Notes: a model not told the origin generated them from the letters alone. DNA of 64,000 nucleotides from Pseudomonas baetica (GCF_002813455.1 NZ_PHHE01000001.1:248001-312000); one strand, 5' to 3'. Positions 8,999 to 19,604 are shown, counted from the first letter of the stretch. A program made the numbers and translations.

Positions 8999-10093
8999 AT
9001 GAGTGCCGTCACTCGCGCAGCGGTGGAAGCCGTCCTCAGCCAATACACCGACCCTTACCTGAACCAGGACCCGGTCAGCGCCGGTTGCGTGAAAAACATC
9101 GAGATCGTCGGTGACCGCGTCAATGTTCAGCTGGAAATCGGTTACGCCGCCGGTCTGTTCAAGAGCGGCTGGGCGCAACTGCTGCAATTGGCCATCGAAA
9201 ACATCGACGGTGTGGTTATCGCCAAGGTTGAGGTCAACAGCGTGATCGCCGCGCACAAGGCCCAGGCGCAGATTCCGGGGCTGGCCAACGTCAAGAACGT
9301 GGTCGCCGTGGCGTCGGGCAAGGGCGGTGTCGGTAAATCGACCACCGCGGCCAACCTTGCGCTGGCCCTGGCCCGCGAAGGCGCCAAGGTCGGCATTCTC
9401 GACGCCGATATCTACGGCCCGAGCCAGGGCATCATGTTCGGCATCCCCGAGCGCACCCGCCCTGAAATCAAGGATCAGAAATGGTTCGTACCGCTCAAGG
9501 CCCACGGCGTCGAAGTCATGTCGATGGCCTTCCTGACCGACGACAACACGCCGATGGTCTGGCGTGGGCCGATGGTCTCCGGTGCGTTGCTGCAACTGGT
9601 CACGCAAACTGCTTGGGGTGATCTGGATTATCTGGTGATCGACATGCCGCCAGGCACTGGCGATATCCAGCTGACCCTGGCGCAGAAAGTCCCGGTGGCC
9701 GGTGCGGTCATCGTCACCACACCGCAGGATCTGGCTCTGCTTGACGCGCGCAAAGGCGTGGAAATGTTCCGCAAGGTCAACATTCCGGTGCTGGGCGTGG
9801 TGGAAAACATGGCCGTACACATCTGCTCGAACTGCGGCCATGCCGAGCATCTGTTCGGTGAGGGCGGTGGTGAGAAGCTGGCGACTCAATACGGCGTCGA
9901 ACTGCTGGCTTCGCTGCCGTTATCGATGCTGATCCGCGAACAGGCCGATGGCGGCAAGCCGACGGTGATCGCCGAGCCGGACAGCCAGATTGCCATGGTC
10001 TATCAGGAACTGGCCCGCCACGTTGGCGCGCGGATTGTGTTGCAGGAAGCGGCAACGCCGGCGATGCCGAACATCACCATCAGCGACGATTGA
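8999..10093 (+). CDS. apbC: Mrp/ApbC iron-sulfur cluster carrier ATPase
   Basis: P-loop ATPase that carries and transfers [4Fe-4S] clusters to target apoproteins in the cytoplasm. The product is 364 residues. An N-terminal MIP18/DUF59 domain (about 1-90) is followed by the deviant Walker A GKGGVGKSTTAANLALAL (about 107-124), DADIYGPSQG, the Walker B region VIDMPPGTGD and the cluster-binding CxxC in HICSNCGH. The frame is open back to 8762, but ATG 8999 has a GGAG 7 nt upstream and gives the family N-terminus. It lies next to metG as in other pseudomonads. Confidence 0.97.
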   Translation: MSAVTRAAVEAVLSQYTDPYLNQDPVSAGCVKNIEIVGDRVNVQLEIGYAAGLFKSGWAQLLQLAIENIDGVVIAKVEVNSVIAAHKAQAQIPGLANVKNVVAVASGKGGVGKSTTAANLALALAREGAKVGILDADIYGPSQGIMFGIPERTRPEIKDQKWFVPLKAHGVEVMSMAFLTDDNTPMVWRGPMVSGALLQLVTQTAWGDLDYLVIDMPPGTGDIQLTLAQKVPVAGAVIVTTPQDLALLDARKGVEMFRKVNIPVLGVVENMAVHICSNCGHAEHLFGEGGGEKLATQYGVELLASLPLSMLIREQADGGKPTVIAEPDSQIAMVYQELARHVGARIVLQEAATPAMPNITISDD

Positions 10094-10121
10094 AAACTAT
10101 CTGTAAAGCGCAAGACAAAAC

Positions 10122-10211
10122 TGTGGGAGCGAGCCTGCTCGCGAATGCGGTGGATCAGACAACCAATGGGTTGAATGACACACCGCATTCGCGAGCAGGC
10201 TCGCTCCCACA
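10122..10211. repeat. REP inverted pair
   Basis: TGTGGGAGCGAGCCTGCTCG...and its exact inverted copy flank a 30-nt spacer. It lies in the convergent gap between apbC and the SDR gene, where it could also act as a bidirectional transcript end. Confidence 0.95.
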
Positions 10212-10230
10212 TTGTTTTGTGTGGTGAGAC

Positions 10231-10989
10231 TTAGATCCGCAACCCGCCATCCATCTCCAGAATCCGCCCGGTGTAGTAGTCGTTCTCGAAGATATACGCC
10301 GCTGAATGGGCGATTTCTTCAGGCTTGCCCATACGCTTGAGCGGAATCCCCGCGGTCATTTTCTCCAGCGCTTCGGGCTTCATGCCCAGGGTCATTTCGG
10401 TTTCGATGAAGCCCGGGGCAATACCCGCCACGCGAATGCCATAGCGCGCCAGCTCCTTGGCCCAGGTCACGGTGGCCGCCGCTACGCCAGCCTTGGCGGC
10501 GGAGTAGTTGGTCTGGCCAACGTTGCCCGCACGCGAGATCGACGAGATGTTGATGATCGCACCGCTGTTCTTCAGCTCGACCATTTTTGCTGCCACTTCA
10601 CGGGTGCACAGGAACACGCCGGTCAGGTTGACGTCGATCACTGCTTGCCACTGGGCCAGGCTCATCTTGGTCATTTCGCCGTCCTTGACCTTGAGCAGCA
10701 GCCCATCGCGCAGGATCCCGGCGTTATTGATCAAACCATGGATCGCGCCGAAATCTTCGGCGACCTGGGCAACCATGTGCTCGACCTGCTCTTCATTGGC
10801 GACGTTGCACAGATAACTGCGCGCCTCGACACCCTTGGCTTTGCAGGTAGCCACTGCGTCGTCGAGTTTTTCCTGGTTAAGATCGACCAGCGCCAGCTTC
10901 GCGCCTTTGCCGGCGAAATACTCGGCCATCGAGCGGCCCAAACCCTGGCAACCGCCAGTGATAATGATTACTTTGTCGTTGAGTTGCAT
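10231..10989 (-). CDS. Short-chain dehydrogenase/reductase (FabG-like)
   Basis: NAD(P)-dependent classical SDR of 252 residues. The Rossmann nucleotide site is [14 protein letters not shown] (about 11-24), followed by NNAGI at about 85. The catalytic Ser is in NISSISRAG and the YxxxK pair in YSAAKAGV. The C-terminus is [11 protein letters not shown] 10989 is preferred over ATG 10995 because GGGG lies 7 nt upstream of it. The sequence resembles 3-oxoacyl-ACP reductases but lies away from fatty-acid genes, so the substrate is unknown. It is convergent with apbC. Confidence 0.9.
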   Translation of the reverse strand: MQLNDKVIIITGGCQGLGRSMAEYFAGKGAKLALVDLNQEKLDDAVATCKAKGVEARSYLCNVANEEQVEHMVAQVAEDFGAIHGLINNAGILRDGLLLKVKDGEMTKMSLAQWQAVIDVNLTGVFLCTREVAAKMVELKNSGAIINISSISRAGNVGQTNYSAAKAGVAAATVTWAKELARYGIRVAGIAPGFIETEMTLGMKPEALEKMTAGIPLKRMGKPEEIAHSAAYIFENDYYTGRILEMDGGLRI

Positions 10990-11152
10990 GCGCATGCCCC
11001 GATAGCAGGTCAGAGTGGTTTTCCCTTAAGAGAGCCTCTCAATCTGCGCCCGACGTGGTCTGGCTGCACATGAGAAATGCCCCGATGGTGGCCGGAACTT
11101 ATCCCGGGCACCTGTCCGTTTTTTCGACGGATTCTATTTAAGGAGTCATAAA

Positions 11153-11884
11153 TTGAGCGTTGAAGTGGCGAAGAATGCCCGAGAATTGCTTCTCAAGGAA
11201 TACCGGGGAGTGCTGTCGACCCACTCCAAGTCGATGCCCGGTTTTCCCTTTGGCTCAGTCGTGCCTTATTGCCTGGACGAGCAGGGCCGGCCGTTGATCC
11301 TGATCAGCCGCATCGCCCAGCACACCCACAACCTGCAGAAAGACCCGAAGTGTTCGATGCTGGTGGGTGAGCGCGAAGCCGATGACGTGCAGGCCGTTGG
11401 TCGCCTGACCTATCTGGCTGAGGCGCAAAAGCTCCAAGACCCCGCCGCCATCGAAGCGGCCGCCGAGCGTTACTACCGCTACTTCCCGGACTCCCAGAAC
11501 TACCACAAGGCCCATGACTTCGATTTCTGGGTGCTCAATCCGGTGCGCCATCGCTACATCGGCGGTTTCGGCGCCATTCATTGGATCGACCAACTGACCT
11601 TGGCCAATCCGTTCGCCGGCAAGGCTGAAATCAGCATGGTCGAACACATGAACAGCGACCACGCCAAAGCCATCGCGCACTACGTAGAACTGGCCGGTCT
11701 GCCGAAAACCGTGCCGGCGCAACTGGCCGGGATCGACACCGAAGGCATGCACCTGCGCATCGGTCAGGCGTTGTACTGGTTACCGTTTCAAGCACCATGT
11801 CATACGCCGATACAAGTGCGCGAAGCCTTGGTTTCTCTGGCTCACGCAGAGGTTTGGCCAAAAAATGCAGTGGCCGACGCTTGA
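11153..11884 (+). CDS. HugZ-family FMN/haem-binding protein
   Basis: The product is 243 residues. An N-terminal split-barrel of the pyridoxamine-phosphate-oxidase fold (about 1-150, with YRGVLSTHS and FPFGSVVPY) is followed by a C-terminal DUF2470 domain (about 160-243, with MVEHMNSDHAKAIAHY). This combination is typical of HugZ-type proteins implicated in haem utilisation or degradation. The start codon is TTG at 11153, supported by AAGGAG 8 nt upstream; no ATG gives a full domain. It is divergent from the SDR gene and upstream of fxsA. The enzymatic role is inferred from the family only. Confidence 0.88.
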   Translation: MSVEVAKNARELLLKEYRGVLSTHSKSMPGFPFGSVVPYCLDEQGRPLILISRIAQHTHNLQKDPKCSMLVGEREADDVQAVGRLTYLAEAQKLQDPAAIEAAAERYYRYFPDSQNYHKAHDFDFWVLNPVRHRYIGGFGAIHWIDQLTLANPFAGKAEISMVEHMNSDHAKAIAHYVELAGLPKTVPAQLAGIDTEGMHLRIGQALYWLPFQAPCHTPIQVREALVSLAHAEVWPKNAVADA

Positions 11885-11949
11885 ATTCACGAAAGGGCGA
11901 CGTCATCTAAGGCTTACTGCAAGGCATTTCTTGCGTTGAGGAATCTTTG

Positions 11950-12426
11950 ATGCGCCCTTTTTTGTTGCTCTTTCTGCTGTTTCCGGTGCTGGAGCTGTTC
12001 GTATTCGTCAAAGTGGCAGGGGCTATCGGGTTTTTTCCGGCCCTGCTGCTGATCATTCTCGGCTCGATGTTCGGTGTGTTCGTGCTGCGCGTCGCCGGTC
12101 TGGCCACGGCCCTGCGTGCCCGTGAAAGCCTGAACCGCGGCGAACTGCCCGCGCAAACCATGCTCGAAGGCCTGATGCTGGCACTGGCCGGTGGTCTGTT
12201 GATCCTGCCGGGCTTCATCAGCGACGTGGTGGGTCTGGTGATGCTGCTGCCATTCACCCGGCGTCTGCTGGCCAATAAAATGCGCCAGCGTGCCGAAGAT
12301 CAGGCCATGCGCCAGCGTGCGTTCGCCGACGACCTGCAACCTCGCGGCGGTCCAGCACCGCGCCAGCCTATCGGCCGAGAGGGTGATGTGATCGAAGGTG
12401 AGTTCGAACACCGCGACACCAAGTAA
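11950..12426 (+). CDS. fxsA: FxsA-family membrane protein
   Basis: Small integral membrane protein of 158 residues. In E. coli the homologue relieves F-plasmid exclusion of phage T7 when overproduced; its normal role is unknown. The N-terminal half has hydrophobic helices (MRPFLLLFLLFPVLELFVFV split after 15; then GFFPALLLIILGSMFG, and GLMLALAGGLLILPGFISD around 75-95). The C-terminal 50 residues are hydrophilic and basic. ATG 11950 is chosen over an adjacent in-frame TTG; GAGGA lies 8 nt upstream. It precedes groESL, as in many gamma-proteobacteria, but a terminator separates them. Confidence 0.93.
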   Translation: MRPFLLLFLLFPVLELFVFVKVAGAIGFFPALLLIILGSMFGVFVLRVAGLATALRARESLNRGELPAQTMLEGLMLALAGGLLILPGFISDVVGLVMLLPFTRRLLANKMRQRAEDQAMRQRAFADDLQPRGGPAPRQPIGREGDVIEGEFEHRDTK

Positions 12427-12438
12427 CCTGTATATCGA

Positions 12439-12460
12439 CACGGCACCTTCGGGTGCCGTG
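12439..12460 (+). terminator. Terminator after fxsA
   Basis: Perfect 9-bp stem CACGGCACC/GGTGCCGTG with a TTCG tetraloop, followed by CTCGTTTAT. It lies 13 bp after the fxsA stop and isolates groESL transcription. Confidence 0.9.
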
Positions 12461-12515
12461 CTCGTTTATGGGCTGTTTTTGTGAAGAGTATTCGCGAAAA
12501 ATTTTTAGCCCCGCC

Positions 12516-12543
12516 CTTGTAATAAGCTTATGCGCCCCTATGT
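12516..12543 (+). promoter_or_regulatory. Probable sigma32 heat-shock promoter of groESL
   Basis: CTTGTAA at 12516-12522 and CCCCTATGT at 12535-12543 are close to the RpoH consensus (CTTGAAA, 11-14 nt spacer, CCCCATnT). They lie about 145 bp upstream of groES, giving a long leader. No CIRCE inverted repeat was seen, which fits sigma32 rather than HrcA control. Confidence 0.75.
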
Positions 12544-12686
12544 AACGGTCACCGAAAGGTTTCCGACATTCGAGTCGGACAGACTTCCGCGGTTCGCTCG
12601 ACGAATCGCAACCGGCGCAGGCCGGATTTGTTAAACCCGCCGGGACTACACCGGCCGATGAAAACCACAATTAGGAGAGATCGACA

Positions 12687-12980
12687 ATGAAGCTTCGTCC
12701 TCTGCATGACCGCGTCGTTATCCGTCGCAGCGAAGAAGAAAAGAAAACCGCTGGCGGTATCGTCCTGCCAGGTTCGGCTGCTGAAAAAGCCAACCACGGT
12801 GTGATCGTCGCTGCAGGCCCAGGCAAGACTCTGGAAAACGGTGAAGTGCGTGCGCTGGCCGTTAAAGTCGGCGACAAGGTTGTGTTCGGTCCTTACTCCG
12901 GCAGCAACACTGTGAAAGTCGACGGCGAAGACCTGCTGGTAATGGCTGAGAACGAGATTCTCGCTGTACTGGAAGGCTGA
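12687..12980 (+). CDS. groES: Co-chaperonin GroES
   Basis: Heptameric lid of the GroEL folding chamber. The product is 97 residues, the normal length. It begins [14 protein letters not shown] and contains the mobile loop [15 protein letters not shown] (about 15-32) that docks on GroEL, plus the roof and core strands ending in [16 protein letters not shown] precedes the ATG by 7 nt. It is the first gene of the groESL operon, 49 bp before groEL, under the sigma32-type promoter at 12516. Confidence 0.99.
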   Translation: MKLRPLHDRVVIRRSEEEKKTAGGIVLPGSAAEKANHGVIVAAGPGKTLENGEVRALAVKVGDKVVFGPYSGSNTVKVDGEDLLVMAENEILAVLEG

Positions 12981-13017
12981 TTTCCCGCTCATTTTCCCGC
13001 TACTACAAAGTATTTAA

Positions 13018-14676
<1,659 letters not shown>

Positions 14677-14698
14677 GCCAGCCTTACCCCCGTAACGC

Positions 14699-14733
14699 AA
14701 AAACCCCGCTGGCGAAAGCCAGCGGGGTTTTTT
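14699..14733 (+). terminator. Terminator of groESL
   Basis: AAAACCCCGCTGGC/GCCAGCGGGGTTTT stem of about 14 bp with a GAAA tetraloop and a run of seven T on the 3' side. Confidence 0.95.
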
Positions 14734-14764
14734 ATTGCCCGAATTTCAGCTTCGCACCAAACCC

Positions 14765-14854
14765 TGTGGGAGCGAGCCTGCTCGCGAAGGCGTCGAATCA
14801 GTCAACATGAATGCTGAATAACACACCGCATTCGCGAGCAGGCTCGCTCCCACA
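14765..14854. repeat. REP inverted pair
   Basis: TGTGGGAGCGAGCCTGCTCG and its inverted copy around a 40-nt spacer, in the convergent gap between groEL and the PAP2 phosphatase gene. Confidence 0.95.
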
Positions 14855-14868
14855 TTTGGATCTGTGTT

Positions 14869-15612
14869 TCAGACGCTGACCGGTTGTGCCTTCACCGCCG
14901 CTTCAGCCCTTGCCGCCGGGCGATACAGCACCCAGTAATACGAGCCCAGACAAATCAGCCAGCAGAAAATCGCCGTCCACACGTTGTGCGAAAAGAAGTG
15001 CGCGCCCTGCATCATGCGGCTGATCGAAAACACCGAGCCCAACGCAAAGGCAAAGATGAACGCCTGCCTGGCCAGACGTGGACGCCGATCTCGCAGCACA
15101 AAGAACAACGCAAACAAGGTGAACCCCGTCGCCGCATGGCCACCAGGCCAGCAACGGCCGGGCTTGTCGGTAGGTGGGCGATGGTCCAGCAGTTTGCTGT
15201 AGGTTTCGTGGCCGCCGAATTGTTCCAGGCTCCACGGACACTGCACGGCAGTCATTGCTTTTACCGGGGTCACGAACGAAGTGGCCAGCGCCAGCGACAG
15301 CACCAGGCAGCCCAGTTCACGCTTGAACGGTTGCAGCCGGCCGATGAAAAACGAACCGATGAAGCCGAGAACCGCAAACACCGAGAACGCGATCACCACC
15401 TCTTTTGCGCGGTCGTGAAGGATGTCTTCAAGGAAGAAACTGTGCCGGCCAATGAAGTCGCCCGCGATAGGGTCGTAAAACAGCCGGGCCAGATCCATGT
15501 CCAGATCGGTCAACTCCAGCAGCACCAGAATGAACGCGGCGAAGGCGGGAATGCCCAGGCACAACCAGAAATTCAGCGGCCTTGAAACGGGGCGGGCAGA
15601 GGTCGACACCAT
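14869..15612 (-). CDS. PAP2-family membrane phosphatase
   Basis: Type 2 phosphatidic-acid-phosphatase-like membrane protein of 247 residues with about six hydrophobic segments. The three PAP2 signature parts are visible: KxxxxxxRP-like region KLLDHRPPTDKPGRCWP, PGGHAATGF with the catalytic His, and SRMMQGAHFFSHNV with the second His. Likely substrates are lipid phosphates such as undecaprenyl or lipid A phosphates, on the periplasmic side. ATG 15612 has AAGGAA 6 nt upstream and is preferred to the upstream 15723 start. It is divergent from colR, which suggests a possible envelope-stress link, but that is inference. Confidence 0.9.
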   Translation of the reverse strand: MVSTSARPVSRPLNFWLCLGIPAFAAFILVLLELTDLDMDLARLFYDPIAGDFIGRHSFFLEDILHDRAKEVVIAFSVFAVLGFIGSFFIGRLQPFKRELGCLVLSLALATSFVTPVKAMTAVQCPWSLEQFGGHETYSKLLDHRPPTDKPGRCWPGGHAATGFTLFALFFVLRDRRPRLARQAFIFAFALGSVFSISRMMQGAHFFSHNVWTAIFCWLICLGSYYWVLYRPAARAEAAVKAQPVSV

Positions 15613-15831
15613 GGCAATTCCTTGGGCGTTAAGTGGGTTCGATGAGCGCAATTGCGCGGAGTCTGCGTGTGATGGCGTTGCTGATTTGTTAACCGAAAGT
15701 GAAAAAAACGTTGGCTGGCGCAATCCACATCTTTATTGATAAACAACCCGACACACGCCTAGCCCTGAGCCACACTTGGCCGTAAGCTGCGCGGGCCATG
15801 ACGGCCGTTACTGTGTACGGAAGAGGTGCCC

Positions 15832-16515
15832 ATGCGAATTTTATTGGTTGAAGACAACCGCGATATCCTGGCCAATCTGGCCGATTACCTGGGTCTCAAG
15901 GGCTACACCGTCGATTGCGCCCAGGACGGTCTGTCAGGCCTGCATCTGGCGGCCACCGAGCATTACGACCTGATCGTCCTCGACATCATGCTGCCCGGTA
16001 TTGATGGCTACACGCTGTGCAAGCGCTTGCGCGAAGACGCCCGGCGCGACACCCCGGTGATCATGCTCACCGCGCGCGATCAACTCGACGACCGCTTGCA
16101 GGGCTTCAAGTCCGGCGCGGACGATTACCTGGTCAAACCGTTCGCCTTGTCCGAACTGGCCGCGCGCGTCGAGGCGGTGATGCGCCGAACCCAGGGCGGC
16201 GGGCGCCGCACGTTGCAAGTCGCTGATCTGAGCTATGACCTCGACACCCTGGAAGTGACGCGTGAAGGCAAGTTCCTCAAACTCAACCCGGTCGGCCTGA
16301 AGCTGCTGGCAGTGTTGATGCAAAAGAGCCCACACGTGCTGCGCCGGGAAATTCTCGAAGAAGCGCTATGGGGCGATGACTGTCCGGACAGCGACAGCCT
16401 GCGCAGCCATGTCCACCAATTGCGTCAGGTGATCGACAAACCGTTCGCCAAGCCATTGCTGCACACCGTGCACGGCGTGGGTTACCGCTTGGCCGAGGGC
16501 CGTGATGGAGTTTAA
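15832..16515 (+). CDS. colR: Response regulator ColR
   Basis: OmpR-family DNA-binding regulator of 227 residues. The receiver domain has the acidic pair EDN, phospho-acceptor Asp51 (VLDIMLPG) and Lys in YLVKPFA. The winged-helix output domain (about 125-225) ends THVHGVGYRL-like as HTVHGVGYRLAEG. ATG 15832 follows AGAGG by 5 nt; a GTG six bases upstream is less likely. In P. putida ColR controls envelope and LPS-modification genes under excess zinc or iron. Identity rests on the partner kinase's metal-binding residues and on the downstream methyltransferase-inaA pair. Confidence 0.93.
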   Translation: MRILLVEDNRDILANLADYLGLKGYTVDCAQDGLSGLHLAATEHYDLIVLDIMLPGIDGYTLCKRLREDARRDTPVIMLTARDQLDDRLQGFKSGADDYLVKPFALSELAARVEAVMRRTQGGGRRTLQVADLSYDLDTLEVTREGKFLKLNPVGLKLLAVLMQKSPHVLRREILEEALWGDDCPDSDSLRSHVHQLRQVIDKPFAKPLLHTVHGVGYRLAEGRDGV

Positions 16516-17779
16516 GCAAAGCCTTTCCCAGCGGATCATCATTGCTTTTGCGCTGATGAGCGCACTGGTGGCCGGCGCGTTCGCCATGGGCATTGTCGCG
16601 ACGGTGCATCTGGTAGAGGAGAAATTGATTTCAGCGGGGCTGGGCGGCGATTTGCAGCGCCTGTTGCTGATGGACAACGTCTCGGACTGGAGCCATCGCC
16701 CCGAGCCGGACCAGTTGTTCTATTTCAGCGGCGGGCCGGGCGATTTCGAGCTGCCCAAGGATCTGCGCCATCTCGACGCGGGTTTCCACGAAGTGTTCCG
16801 CGAGCAGCTGTCGTACCACGCGATGGTTGAAGTCGTCGATGGTCGGCGCTACGTCCTGCTGCAGGACCAAAGTGATTTTGAAGAACGTGAGCGTGTGCTG
16901 TTTGCCGTGGTGCTGGTGGGCTTCGTGCTCAGCCTGGCCTTGGCGGTGTTCCTCGGCTGGGTGCTCGCGCGCAAAGTGATGGCGCCGGTCGTACGTCTGG
17001 CGCGTCAGGTTCGCCACCGCGATCAGTTGCTGGGGCTGGCGCCCCCGTTGGCGCCGGACTACGCGGCTGACGAGGTCGGCGAACTTGCGGTAGCGTTCGA
17101 CGCCACGCTAGGCCGCTTGCGCCAGGCGCTGACCCGCGAGCGGCTGTTCACCAGCGATGTCAGCCACGAATTGCGCACACCGCTGATGGTGCTGGCCAGC
17201 TCTTGCGAGTTGCTGCTGGAGAACCCGGCGATCGATCAGCGCGGTCGCTCCCAGGTAGAACGCATTGCTCGCGCCAGTGAGGAAATGCGCGAACTGGTGC
17301 AGACCTTCCTGATGCTTGCCCGGGCTCAACGCGAGGACGCCGAGTCGGCACCGCAACAGAATCTTGCCCAAGTGGCTGACAGCTTGCTGTGCGTATGGCG
17401 TGAGCCGATCGAAAGCAAAGGGCTGACGTTGCAATTCGAACCCGGTCACCCGCCGGACACGCGCTACAACGCCACTTTGCTGACGGCGGTGATGGGCAAC
17501 CTGCTGCGTAATGCCTGCCATTACACCGAACACGGTTTTATCCGCCTGACGCTCACTGCCAACGGATTCAGGGTCGAGGACTCCGGCGTGGGCATTCCGG
17601 AGGAGAAACGCGAGGCGATGTTCGAGCCGTTCGTGCGTGGTAGCGAGAAGCGCGGTGAAGGCTTGGGGCTGGGATTGTCGCTGGTACAGCGCATCTGCGA
17701 AAACCAGGGCTGGAATGTCAGCCTGAGCACGATGGAGCCCAATGGCTGCCGCTTCGAGGTAGATCTGGGGAAAATCTGA
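16505..17779 (+). CDS. colS: Sensor histidine kinase ColS
   Basis: Inner-membrane sensor kinase of 424 residues that phosphorylates ColR. Two membrane helices (about 10-33 and 132-156) enclose a periplasmic loop. Numbered from ATG 16505, the loop has His35, Glu38, Glu96, His105 and the E126-x-x-E129 motif. These are the positions I recall as needed for Zn/Fe sensing in P. putida ColS, and the agreement supports this start. The H-box His221 is in SDVSHELRTPL, N-box in NLLRNACHY, G-boxes in EDSGVGIPEE and GLGLGLSLV. It overlaps colR by 11 bp. Confidence 0.94.
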   Translation: MEFKQSLSQRIIIAFALMSALVAGAFAMGIVATVHLVEEKLISAGLGGDLQRLLLMDNVSDWSHRPEPDQLFYFSGGPGDFELPKDLRHLDAGFHEVFREQLSYHAMVEVVDGRRYVLLQDQSDFEERERVLFAVVLVGFVLSLALAVFLGWVLARKVMAPVVRLARQVRHRDQLLGLAPPLAPDYAADEVGELAVAFDATLGRLRQALTRERLFTSDVSHELRTPLMVLASSCELLLENPAIDQRGRSQVERIARASEEMRELVQTFLMLARAQREDAESAPQQNLAQVADSLLCVWREPIESKGLTLQFEPGHPPDTRYNATLLTAVMGNLLRNACHYTEHGFIRLTLTANGFRVEDSGVGIPEEKREAMFEPFVRGSEKRGEGLGLGLSLVQRICENQGWNVSLSTMEPNGCRFEVDLGKI

Positions 17780-17855
17780 CGCAGATAGTGGCTCGATGCT
17801 ACTCCCGTCAACCTGTCTAAATCCTGTATAACTCTGAAATACTTTGCTGGTTTAC

Positions 17856-17871
17856 CGGACGAAATTTTCAC
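17856..17871 (+). promoter_or_regulatory. Possible ColR binding site
   Basis: CGGACGAAATTTTCAC partly fits the ColR box I recall (pyrimidine-rich half, then TTTTTCAC): the 3' TTTTCAC is exact. It lies 70 bp upstream of the methyltransferase-inaA operon, a known ColR target in P. putida. Confidence 0.4.
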
Positions 17872-17940
17872 AACTGGATGACCTGAAGATGACACGCCGT
17901 TACTTAAGGTGGTGACATCAGCAATTCAGGAGTCCTGGTG

Positions 17941-18609
17941 ATGGCCGGTCCGATCAAACTCGATTTTTCCGAAAAGTATGATGACACCCACGCGCAAAAA
18001 TATTTGCGCAAGCACCAGGACGGTCTCGGTCGTCGGTTGTCCCATTGGCGTGACGAACAGTTGGCCCGCAAGGCGCTGACGCTGGCGGGCGAGCCCGGCC
18101 TGGTACTGGATTTGCCCTGCGGTGCCGGACGCTTCTGGCCATTGCTGGCGGAAAAGCCCAATCGGGTGATTATTGGTGCGGACAACTCCGAGTCGATGAT
18201 CAAGACCGCGATGCAGGCGCAACCAGCTGACGTGGTGAAGCGGGTACAACCCTTGCACACCTCCGCGTTCGACATTGCCTTGCCGGATAACGCCGTCGAC
18301 AGCATTTTCTGCATGCGCCTGCTTCATCACATCGGTGAAGCCGAGCATCGCCGGGCCATTCTGCGTGAGTTTGAACGCGTCACTCGCGACAGCGTCATTA
18401 TTTCGCTGTGGGTGGATGGCAACTTCAAGGCGTGGAAACGCAAGCGCGCCGAGCAGAAGCGTGGCCAGGAAGGTTACCAGAATCGATTTGTGTTGCCGGC
18501 AGCTACCGTTGAGAAGGAATTCGAAGCGGCAGGTTTTCGTATCCAGGAACAACTGGACTTTATTCCGCTCTATGCCATGTGGCGGGTTTACGTATTACGC
18601 AAGAGGTAA
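17941..18609 (+). CDS. SAM-dependent methyltransferase of the ColR-linked operon
   Basis: Class I methyltransferase of 222 residues. The SAM-binding motif I is LVLDLPCGAGRFWPLL (about 54-69), and MRLLHHIGEAEHR resembles motif IV/V. ATG 17941 is preferred to the adjacent GTG, giving 222 residues, the size of 'ORF222' of P. putida, which with inaA forms a ColR-regulated operon. The substrate is unproven; an LPS or lipid component is plausible because the next gene is a WaaP-like kinase. It is separated from inaA by 4 bp. Confidence 0.85.
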   Translation: MAGPIKLDFSEKYDDTHAQKYLRKHQDGLGRRLSHWRDEQLARKALTLAGEPGLVLDLPCGAGRFWPLLAEKPNRVIIGADNSESMIKTAMQAQPADVVKRVQPLHTSAFDIALPDNAVDSIFCMRLLHHIGEAEHRRAILREFERVTRDSVIISLWVDGNFKAWKRKRAEQKRGQEGYQNRFVLPAATVEKEFEAAGFRIQEQLDFIPLYAMWRVYVLRKR

Positions 18610-18613
18610 CAGG

Positions 18614-19327
18614 ATGGCGGTTGAATTTGCGGCAGAAAATGAAGTCGCTCCCCAGGAACGCTTCGACTACTACTGGAACCAACGCGGCGAGTGTGTGGAA
18701 GAACCCAATGTGCGCCGTGGCGGCGAAAGTGGTGTTCAGCGGGTTGTGGGGCGCGATGGTCAACTGCTGTATGCCAAGCGCCAGACCGGACATATCTACC
18801 GCAGCTGGTTGCACCCCTTCGGGCGGCCAACGGTACTGCGTGAACTGGACGCGCTGACTGGCGTAAGCCGCCTCGGCGTACGGGTGCCGGAAATCGTTTT
18901 TTGCGGTGCCCAGCCTGATCCGCAGCACAAATGGCGTGCTCTGCTGGTGACCAAATCGCTGGACGGTTTTCAGGAGCTCGAACATTGGGAGGCCGGCGGC
19001 GGCCGCGCACAGTATGGCGAAGCTGTTTACGAGCGGGTCCTCCAAGATCTCGCGTTGAACCTGGCACGCATGCACAGGGGGCGCTGGCAGCACAGCTGCA
19101 TTTATATCAAGCACGTTTTCGTACGGGTGACCGGTGAAGGTCAGTCAGTCAAGGTCGAAGTGGCCTTGATCGATCTGGAGAAATGCCGCCAGCGTCTGAC
19201 CGCTCATCGCGCAGCTTCCCATGACATGAAGCAATTGCGTCGCCATTCGTCGTTCAGCGACGCGGACTGGAAGAAGCTCGTCTACTTTTATGAGACGGCG
19301 TTTGGCAGCGCTATCAAAGGTTTATAG
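18614..19327 (+). CDS. inaA: InaA-type lipopolysaccharide kinase (Kdo/WaaP family)
   Basis: Protein-kinase-like fold related to the WaaP/Kdo kinases that phosphorylate the LPS core, 237 residues. Visible kinase-like parts are LYAKRQTGHIYRSWLHPFGR split as LYAKRQ (Lys of the N-lobe), LNLARMHRGRWQH (catalytic loop position) and VALIDLEKCR (metal-binding Asp). It starts at ATG 18614 after CAGG and is the second gene of the ColR-linked operon. The plant-acid-inducible inaA gene is the name source. Direct substrate unproven. Confidence 0.88.
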   Translation: MAVEFAAENEVAPQERFDYYWNQRGECVEEPNVRRGGESGVQRVVGRDGQLLYAKRQTGHIYRSWLHPFGRPTVLRELDALTGVSRLGVRVPEIVFCGAQPDPQHKWRALLVTKSLDGFQELEHWEAGGGRAQYGEAVYERVLQDLALNLARMHRGRWQHSCIYIKHVFVRVTGEGQSVKVEVALIDLEKCRQRLTAHRAASHDMKQLRRHSSFSDADWKKLVYFYETAFGSAIKGL

Positions 19328-19329
19328 CG

Positions 19330-19557
19330 ATGAAACTCGAAATTGCACGAGGTTTGTTTTTGGTTGGGGCCTTGGCAGTTGCTTCACTGGCGGTGGCTGC
19401 CTGGGAGCAGCCCCGCATGCAGGTGGTTGGCGCGTCTGTAGACGATGCTCACTGCGCTGTCCCGCGGGTGGCAAAAGCTTCCGTGGCGACCAAACCCGAT
19501 CATGATCTGTTGTTGTTCATGTTCGGACTTTCTCAAGGGATGAGGCCGCAGAGTTGA
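19330..19557 (+). CDS. Small exported or membrane-anchored protein, 75 residues
   Basis: It starts 2 bp after the inaA stop, so it is probably the last gene of the operon. The N-terminus MKLEIARGLFLVGALAVASLAV splits into a short basic start and a hydrophobic helix (about 8-25), a signal peptide or anchor. The remaining 50 residues include one Cys and no recognisable domain. A terminator follows the stop. I recall a small hypothetical gene at this position in P. aeruginosa, but its function is unknown. Confidence 0.7.
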   Translation: MKLEIARGLFLVGALAVASLAVAAWEQPRMQVVGASVDDAHCAVPRVAKASVATKPDHDLLLFMFGLSQGMRPQS

Positions 19558-19575
19558 ACCGATTGAAGCTCACAT

Positions 19576-19604
19576 AAAAGGCCTCGCCAATGCGAGGCCT
19601 TTTT
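19576..19604 (+). terminator. Terminator of the methyltransferase-inaA operon
   Basis: Stem GGCCTCGC/GCGAGGCC with a CAAT loop, extended by AAAA/TTTT and followed by six T. Confidence 0.95.
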
